From Paragonimus westermani (lineage: Eukaryota > Platyhelminthes > Trematoda > Plagiorchiida > Troglotrematidae): 64,000 nt of DNA. The notes beneath the pieces are model-generated. The model had not been told where the DNA came from. It did no database searches and worked only from the letters and a program-made list of their open reading frames with translations. The DNA lies in contig QNGE01002405.1 of assembly GCA_008508345.1 (NCBI GenBank), positions 49,877 to 113,876 of the forward strand, given 5' to 3'. This document shows, one piece after another, positions 57,609 through 64,000 of this stretch. Within the stretch, counting starts at the first letter, position 1; every line of letters begins with the position of its first letter. A program made the position numbers and the translations under genes.

Positions 57609-58501
57609 CTATTGACTCCCGCATAAGTAGATGTGACATGAACAGCTCGCTGGGTGGACAAAACAACCTCCTTGCCAATCATTCACTCTGAACCTATCTT
57701 GAAAATGCCGTAGTTAATAGCAAACATGCACTATTTCATTGAACATCCTTCTCAATTCCACCACTTCACAACACTACTTACCGTACTTTGAACATTGGTT
57801 CAACAGTTTTCTGCAGTACGTGATTTTTTCTGCAAGAATGCTTTTGATGTCTTCCTTCTCTGTGGAAAATAAAACAATATTTGGCTTACCTTAACAAACT
57901 GTCGTGGTGAACTAAGTCCAGTTGTCTACTTTGAACTAGAAATAACCAGCTACTTGCTAACAGAGCATTACTGGGCTGAATACCAACAATACAATCGTCT
58001 TCTGGTGGACCGGTAATTATTGACGGTTTGAGAAGGCAGAACAGTATACAGTGTTCTTAGTGGATCCAGCCGAAACCCTTGAGGTTTACCTATACTGTAG
58101 TGGTCAGTATTTAGACAATCAGCATCACTAGTAAGAACGAGGTTAAGCGCTTTAGGTTGCCGGAGGAATTCTGACCTAAGTGAGTTCAAGTTACGACCAG
58201 ACCTAATTCACTGCTAGATGGAGATTAAATAACGAAAACAAGTTTGTGCTTGCATACTGTCGCAGTGACCAATGGTGGATTTATGGACACTTATTCAGAC
58301 TTTGTTAGGTCTCATGTAAACCATACGTGCAAGGTACTCGTAACTATGGCTTTTCGCACAACACTATAGTTTCGCCCATAAAACTACTTTCTACATAATG
58401 AGTTAGTTTTAATTACGAATTCAACTCACCTTGTGAGCCATCATGTACGTCGTTTGCACATCCTTTGTAAACTACCGTTATTTGGTCTCTCTTTACCGAC
58501 T
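57609..58501 (-). CDS. Cluster of small phase-1 exons, alternative 3' part of the micro-exon locus
   Basis: Candidate exons on minus are 58501-58430 (72 nt, SVKRDQITVVYKGCANDVHD; donor AAG|GTGAGTTG), 57859-57782 (78 nt, KEDIKSILAEKITYCRKLLN; acceptor TTGTTTTATTTTCCACAG, donor TACG|GTAAGTAG) and 57649-57609 (terminal, SCSCHIYLCGSQ and TAG; acceptor TTTTGTCCACCCAG). All three join in phase 1 and add seven Cys. Two further exon-like pieces, 58127-58090 (38 nt) and 57935-57890 (46 nt), would shift the frame. The 46-nt one is separated from the 78-nt exon by an intron of only 30 nt. No signal-peptide exon lies between 58501 and 58896, so these may be alternative 3' exons of the next gene upstream. 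Confidence 0.4.
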
Positions 58502-58778
58502 CTCACAGGTTATTGCGTTGAGTGTCCTGCCTGCGTTATGTTGCTAAAATATGTCAAAATCTTAAAATCGTCCCACTATTCTTCAGTTAATAAACTGCCT
58601 CGAAATCTTCTTCTGTTTAAAGTGTATGTTAGTTGGTTTACAAAATACTCGTAGTAAATGACCGACCTCAGCCCTCGAAAAAACTATGAATTGAAAGCCG
58701 ATGATAGAACGCTGGAGTAAGTGTGTCTTACACTTGAAAGTTAAGAGATAGGTTTGAGTTCGTCAATCAATAAAATAG

Positions 58779-58784
58779 TTTATT
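58779..58784 (-). terminator. Polyadenylation signal of the micro-exon gene
   Basis: AATAAA on the minus strand lies about 112 nt downstream of the TAA at 58896, a normal distance for a short 3' UTR. It supports 58985-58896 as a terminal exon. Confidence 0.5.
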
Positions 58785-58895
58785 TCCAGTTCTGAGACAA
58801 ACTAGCAAACCGGTCATTCAAGACACAAATGTTTGTACTTCCCACAGTCAGTGCAAATTCCCAAGCATATGCACAATTGGTAGCTGGTAACTCTG

Positions 58896-59657
58896 TTACT
58901 GTTTAAGCTCGTAGGCAGCGAGACCGACGTGAGGTACACACTTCTTAGAACTGGCCCGGAATCGTTCCAGTTCCCAAAAATTAAACTGTTGCTCCAATAA
59001 GTGAAAGTAAATAGCACAGCTGATGTCTCACTCTCACTATGTGCACGACTTCACAGGACCTTTAAAAATGAACGTTAATAAAATAAAAACCTATGTGACC
59101 CCACAATTTCACTAACGGGATCGGAAGACACTTACTGGTGGATTACTCTAGTTATTATCAAATATAATTTAAAAAATCGCGGATAGATAAGATCAACAAA
59201 CTACATACAACACTCACAGCTGTTCTGTTAATTACAAACGTTATGCGAAATAGAGTCTAACAGATATTTCTGACTTTGCCAGAAGTTTTCATAATCAACA
59301 GAAAACAAAACTGATCCATCATCTTCCTGTTACTATAGTGTCCGACATAATGGTAAAGATGTGTTGTGAGTACATGCAGCAGAAATTGGATTGGTTAGTT
59401 AGTGAAACATTCACAATAGCTGACCATACACATCTTGACTCACGAAGAATTTCTGCACACTCGCGTAGGTCTGTTTTGCACCGCGCGACTGATGGCAGTG
59501 TTACAGAAGACGATCGCCCTGCAATTAAAGACAGATAGCTTACGAAGAAAAGTACGTGAAATGCATCAAACATTTTGTTTACTACCTTGTAAATTACATT
59601 GAACTCACCCATCGTATACGTGGTTAACATTATCATGCAAACGATTAGTAGAATCAT
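58896..59657 (-). CDS. Micro-exon gene for a small secreted cysteine-containing protein
   Basis: Six exons on minus join in one frame: 59657-59609 (49 nt), 59518-59444 (75), 59224-59218 (7), 59147-59136 (12), 59059-59038 (22) and 58985-58896 (90, ending TAA). Every intron is GT-AG, and donors are GTGAGT, GTGAGT, GTGAGT, GTAAGT and GTGAGA. Introns are 90, 219, 70, 76 and 52 nt. The product has 84 residues: a signal peptide (MILLIVCMIMLTTYTMG), then RCKTDLRECAEIL, and a C-terminal part with FNFWELERFRASSKKC. The mature part has four Cys. No known domain is recognised. Signal peptide plus very short exons recall the MEG genes of schistosomes, although the 7- and 22-nt exons are not multiples of three. 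The first intron is also open in frame, so retention is conceivable. Confidence 0.6.
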
Positions 59658-60983
59658 TTTTCTAGAACCCCACGGAGTGTAGGTCTATTCACAGGTGTGC
59701 GTCGCGTTTTATTTCGTAAATATTCTCACACACTGAGAACAAACTTGTCGGAAAGCCGGTCCTCTTCATGTTGTTTAGCACCAGAACTTTGTGACTCCCG
59801 GAGCTCAACACACTTAAAAGACTCAACCGGGTTAAAATTTCAAGTGAACTAGTTGTTGACCTGTACAGCTGTGTTTCAATGAACACAACCCCGATAATTT
59901 AGAGTGGATAAGTCATTTAAAAGCACCAGAGTTCTAACTTTAGAAAACGAACCTACCTGATTTGGTAACAAAGAAAGACGCGAGTGAGAGCTTGAGTGCA
60001 GTTATATTAGTGAACTTACGCCGAGTTGAGAATGACCAATATATATTCGTTATGAATTTGTCTATAATCACTCAATCAACGGGAATACCAGAATCTCTCT
60101 GACAATCTCCATTATTCTGTCTCACTGGATGCGCATATGTTCGTTAGTTTTTTGTGTGGGTGACTGGGCAATTACCAGATGGTTTCCAGCGTGGCGATCT
60201 CTAATTGATGAAGCCATACACGGGAAAAATAGTCCAATTAGTATAGGCTGCAATTTTCTACTATAACGATATAAAATTAAGTGGATCCGGTAGTTCACAG
60301 TTTCCAGCTTGATGGTTAGTAAACACAAGATCTCCAAGTTCGAGGGTAATCCGCATTAATTTTTGTCTTGTACATTTTCCCCGACGTAGTTTAGACTAAC
60401 GGCACCTCTCGCAGTTCAGTCTAACGTTAGTCAAACTCTCACTGTGAAAGAGATTTCCTACGTGAACATATTTCCTGATTGGTAGGGCTTATAGTTATTG
60501 ATTATCCACGTTGTCTGTTAATTCAGCCTTCATTTGTAACATGTCCAGATTTGTTTTCAGATAAACCTGTTTCAAAATCCAATTCTCTCTTATAGTGTAA
60601 TGATTTGGACACTGAAGAAACTTGCTGTTTCTTGATTTCTAGTGGATCTGTTAAGTTACTTCTGTTGCACCAAATATAATTTGACCAGTCGGTGAACATT
60701 TTCCCATTATACTTTTGTGCCATGTACCATCTACACTTTTCATATATGCTAACTTCTCACAAAAAACCGTTTAAAATAATATGCATTAGTGAATGTCTGG
60801 AAGCGTTATTTTATAAGTGGTTTAAGTTATTGTTTGACATAAGTTGGGGAGTTAGGTTATTTTAAACTGAAGGTTGCGCATACCCAACTTCAGCCTCTGA
60901 AGTTAAACAAGCCTTTCGACTGATCCACTACAAAAGAAAGTACCAGACTCATCCTATCCTGATCTCGTGATTATCGGTTGGAC
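59658..60983. other. 5' flank of the micro-exon gene and AT-rich interval
   Basis: Within about 55 nt upstream of the ATG at 59657 the minus strand carries AATAAAACGCG, a possible TATA-like element. The minus frame 59886-59689 overlaps it and may be meaningless. Farther out, the minus frame 60723-60523 is hydrophilic and protein-like (LTDPLEIKKQQVSSVSKSLH), with an internal ACAG|GTTTAT that could be a donor. No other gene was seen. Confidence 0.3.
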
Positions 60984-61258
60984 AAAGCAGAGCGTTTCTG
61001 TTTATTCTCCTAACGAAATGATCGGGCAAGCTGAACGGTGTCCACATAAAGTTGTGGTTGAGCGTTTGGATATGGTCGTATCGTCGCGCCTATTATGAGG
61101 TTAACGGCGCTGTGGTTAACATGTTAGCCTCACAAGTACGAAATTCAGATTACAAACTTCGTTCTGGACGACGATGTGCACCACTGACTAGCCCTAATAA
61201 GAACGAAACTCCAATCATTTGCTTCCTTTCGAAGTGGGCTAACAAGTCATTCCTTTCA
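60984..61258 (+). repeat. Hammerhead SINE, copy S6
   Basis: The copy has the 5' module (TTCTCCTAACG ... GTGGTTGAGCGTTTGGATATG), a head with ACGGCGCTGTGGTTAAC, a B box changed to CAGATTACAAACTTC and a ribozyme remnant at 61178-61222. There stem I is GCACCA/ATTTGC, CTGATGA is CTGACTA, GAAAC is kept and GTC is ATC. It is among the more diverged copies, yet the module order is unchanged. It sits just upstream of the presumed LTR of the next element. Confidence 0.85.
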
Positions 61259-61731
61259 GACATCTTCCTTCTTTTTGTCTTCATTCAATCGTAGCATTAT
61301 AATATCACGCAGTTTTAAACTTTTTTTAATTTTCGGGCTATGTCAACTTCGTTTAAAAATCATGTTGCGTTCACCGAAGCTAACATTTCTGACTTCTAGT
61401 TTGAAAGAACTATGAGGGAATCAAAGTCAACCTTACTATAATCATCATGCTTATTAACCAAGTTGTGTCGGAAAGAGTGTTTTCAAACAGAAACTTTGAT
61501 TGCATTGTAACATTGATTGAGCCAGCTGTATTTTTGATTCCTTTACCGTTAACTTATGGCTTTTGCGTTTTGTTTTGGTGTTAACACCAAGTCAAACCTT
61601 ACTTCGAATTAGGTTGATGTGCCTGAAGTTTGCTGCATACCCTTCTTTGGATAGCCCACCTCCATGTTTGAGCGTGCAAGTTATCCATAGTGAACACTGA
61701 CTGAGTATTATTTTGTTGGATCATTTCCAAC
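61259..61731 (+). other. Presumed 5' LTR region of the CsRn1-like element
   Basis: The 470 bp before the primer-binding site lack coding content. The end ...TTTCCAACA at about 61731 is suitable for an LTR 3' end (CA). The LTR start could not be fixed: TG dinucleotides at about 61340, 61362 and 61507 are candidates. Without the 3' LTR, which would lie outside the window, its length stays open. Confidence 0.35.
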
Positions 61732-61734
61732 AAT

Positions 61735-61753
61735 TGGTGAGCCCGAACTTAAT
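61735..61753 (+). other. Primer-binding site, Trp-tRNA-like
   Basis: TGGTGAGCCCGAACTTAAT follows the presumed LTR end by a few bases. Its first half (TGGTGA-CCCG) fits the complement of the 3' end of tRNA-Trp, the primer reported for the CsRn1 family of flatworm Gypsy elements. One mismatch inside the first ten bases and a weaker second half suggest decay. Confidence 0.5.
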
Positions 61754-61918
61754 TTGATTGCGTGGTTAAACTTAGCAGTTTTCGGTGAGTTCTTTCCGTA
61801 TCGTTATTTCGCCTTGCATTTTCGAAAGACTTTCCTTGTTCGTATAAACATTCTGGTTGTACTATCTTCATATCACCGGTTTAATTACTTATCACCGTGT
61901 AACTTATAAGTCATACCC

Positions 61919-62735
61919 ATGTCAGCTAAAGATTCTAAGCCGCTCGAGTACTCCACGGTAGCCATTTCACTGGTAGTCCAACCGTCCATATGAATGGACC
62001 CTATCTTATGGTTTGTACAACTGGAGGTGAAATTCTACAATAGCCGAGTCTCTTCTGACCGGGCTAAATACAGTCAGCTGGTGGTTCGTTTGACGAAAGA
62101 GGTCATGACACAGCTTCGAGATGTGTTAGTGAGCCAGTCCATAGAGAATGGTCAGGAAACTCTTAAGGAAGCTGTAATAAAGCGAGTCACCCCATCGGAA
62201 AACACTCGTCAGCAGCAGCTATTTAGTGAGCTAAAGTTGGGCGACAAGCGCCCCACTTCCCTAATTCGGGAAACGTAACAACTAAGAGGCACGTCGCACA
62301 TGGACGAGTCTCTCCTGCCCGGACTGTGAATACAGAGACCACTGGAGATGGCGCAGGCGATTGTGTCTATCGCGAGATCACAGCATTTAGCGGAATTAGC
62401 GAAGATAGCCGGCTAGGTAGTAGAACGTTTTAAACTGCTTCTCAACCAGGTTAACACCACAACCCAGGCGCTAGGTCCTATGAGACATGTGCCGCCACAC
62501 AAGGAAGGAGGCCCGTCTACAGCAGCCCCGAATATGGAAGCACTGTGAGCCGAAGTCGCAGTTTCGGGCCGCGATTTTAGTAGAATCCCTTTAGGTCGTC
62601 CAACACGCCGCCGACCTAGCAGATCGTCCAGGCGCACAACGGCGCAGCCAAACAACGGCTACTGTTGGTATCACAAACGTTTTGGCACGCGATTCACCAG
62701 GTGCGTTAAACCGTGCACTTATCTGGCGACCAAGC
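61919..62735 (+). pseudogene. gag of the CsRn1-like element
   Basis: One frame from ATG 61919 runs through MDPILWFVQLEVKFYNSRVS (the DPxLWFxQLE gag motif), LKEAVIKRVTPSENTRQQQL, and then QLRGTSHMDESLLPGL and LEMAQAIVSIARSQHLAELA. It contains stops at 61991, 62276, 62327 and 62414 but no frameshift until near 62550. The finger CWYHKRF ... TRCVKPC (about 62660-62720) lies in a second frame. Premature stops without indels show decay by point mutation. Confidence 0.85.
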
Positions 62736-62759
62736 AGGGAAACTCCAACCCCGACACAT

Positions 62760-63150
62760 AATGACGACTAACGTCGTTAGCGTTATACATTGTCGCCCCA
62801 TATTTGTGAAGGACGTAGATACGAAAAACACGTTTGTGAATAATACCGGAGCGCTGGTTAGTGTAGTTCCATCTACAAAAGATGAGGCATCACACTTGCA
62901 AAACAGTTTTGTGCGGCAAACGGCACTCCTATACATACTTATGGGCAGCGTTCCTTAACCCTTGATCTGGGCCTCAGGCGGCCTTTCCGTTGGGTGTTCA
63001 CAATCGCCACGGTACCGTTCTCCATAACGGGCATCGATTTTCTCCGACATTTCGACTTTCTGGTTGATACGAGAGGCCGTCTGTTAATCGATTTCAGCAC
63101 TAAATTAAGCATACCCGGCATGTACGCAACAGTTGTGGACATAACACTCA
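62760..63150 (+). pseudogene. Protease of the CsRn1-like element, active site mutated
   Basis: IFVKDVDTKNTFVNNTGALV has NTG at 62842-62850, where retropepsins need DTG, so catalysis would be lost. It is followed by SVVPSTKDEASH. A frame change after 62958 leads to VFTIATVPFSITGIDFLRHF with DFLVDTRGRLLID, the end of the protease and the linker to RT typical of this clade. Confidence 0.85.
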
Positions 63151-63293
63151 TATACGCTCAACCCGCCGCTCCCAGGCAATTTATGAACCTCTTCACTGAG
63201 TTCCCACAGCTGGAACGATATCCCACCTGTGACCTCAAGTGTCACACATCATATCCATACTAAGGGACCCCTGTCTCTACACGGCCTCGCCGG

Positions 63294-63990
63294 TTGGCTT
63301 CCGATAAACTCAAACTCGCCAGGGCAGAGTTCGAGCACATGCTTGAACTCGGGGTAATACGCCCTTCCAAGAGTCCATGGACCTCACCATTGCATATGAT
63401 CCCTAAGAAGTCAGGTGATTGGCGCCCATGTGGTGATTATCGGCGGTTAAACAAAGCAACCGTCCCTGACAAGTACAAAATCTCGCACATGCAGAATTCA
63501 ACTACTTACTTACATGGGAAAATCATATTCAACAAGATAGATTTAGTACGTGCCTATCACCAGATCCCGGTAGTTAAAGAAGACATGCCTAAAACCGCTG
63601 TCATAACCCCTTTTGGCCTTTTCGATTTTTTTCGAATGCCATTCGGTTTGAGCAACGCAACTCAAACTTTTCAACGCTTCATCCATGAAGTGGCACGTGG
63701 TTTAGACTCTGTCTGCCCTTATCTGGCAAATATTTCAGTAGCCAGTTCTTCATAGGAAGAACAGGTTACTCATCTTCGCACCTTACTGGGACGTTTGACC
63801 AAAAATGATGTCACAGTTAATACCACCAAATGCTAACTAACTGGGTTATAAGATCTCAGAAAATGGAATCGCCGCACTCACAGATATGGTTATAGCTATT
63901 CGCAAATACCCCGAGCCGAATTCCTATGAGTAACACCGTCGTTTTAGTGGCCTGATCAACTACTGCGGACGCATCATACCTCAGTGTGCG
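63294..63990 (+). pseudogene. Reverse transcriptase of the CsRn1-like element, active site mutated
   Basis: The frame 63294-63755 is open for 153 codons and carries [50 protein letters not shown] (first catalytic residue Asp present) and [20 protein letters not shown]. The YLDD box expected at 63720-63731 reads YLAN, so both Asp are lost. A stop follows at 63753, and later blocks are in the next frame (LRTLLGRLTKNDVTV). The domain continues beyond the edge. Confidence 0.9.
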
Positions 63991-64000
63991 CACACAATGC

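Larger units (their letters stand above)
61735..64000 (+). mobile_element. CsRn1-like Ty3/Gypsy element, 5' half (runs off the window)
   Basis: Order: primer-binding site, gag (61919-62735) with a CHCC finger, protease (62760-63150) and RT (63294 to the edge). The gag finger of the form C-x2-H-x9-C-x3-C is the hallmark of the CsRn1/Kabuki clade, which is common in trematodes and other flatworms. The copy is dead, with nonsense changes in gag, Asp to Asn in the protease DTG and loss of both Asp residues of the RT catalytic box. RNase H and integrase should follow outside the window. Confidence 0.9.

Overview
The window looks like nuclear DNA of a parasitic flatworm (platyhelminth). There is no bacterial-style gene density. 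Most recognisable coding sequence is decayed retrotransposon, and the few plausible host exons are tiny and separated by very short introns. Four things point to a flatworm: a Ty3/Gypsy element of the CsRn1 type at the right edge (CHCC gag finger, Trp-tRNA-like primer site), three different CR1/jockey-like LINEs, a tRNA-derived SINE carrying a hammerhead ribozyme (as in the Smα elements of Schistosoma), and a signal-peptide gene made of micro-exons. The genus cannot be fixed from the sequence alone.

Layout. 1-7.35 kb is a rearranged copy of a large dispersed repeat; a second copy lies at about 38.0-41.5 kb, and neither shows a recognised protein domain. 7.4-10.6 kb is a dead Gypsy element (gag, protease, RT, RNase H, integrase start) without visible LTRs. 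13.1-16.9 kb is a broken CR1-like LINE on the plus strand. 24.7-26.7 kb (plus) and 30.2-27.0 kb (minus) are two more LINEs arranged tail to tail. Hammerhead SINE copies are scattered at 22.7, 23.0, 31.8, 36.2, 36.5, 54.7 and 61.0 kb, and only the 22.8 kb copy keeps an intact ribozyme core. 45.7-47.0 kb holds the gag and probable LTR of another Gypsy element on the minus strand. 61.7-64 kb is the 5' half of a CsRn1-like element that runs off the window.

Host genes, where they can be proposed, are at 33.0-33.9 kb (minus; the last exon of one gene and the first coding exon of a secreted protein), 52.5-55.1 kb (plus; small phase-matched exons, one intron of 32 nt) and 57.6-59.7 kb (minus). The last is the best: six exons of 49, 75, 7, 12, 22 and 90 nt join in one frame into an 84-residue secreted, cysteine-containing protein with an AATAAA signal downstream. 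Further phase-1 exons of 72 and 78 nt and another terminal exon lie just downstream and could be alternative ends. This micro-exon locus and the hammerhead SINE are the two most interesting items. All splice models are read by eye and need transcript evidence. Many ORFs of 60-90 codons here are what chance would give.
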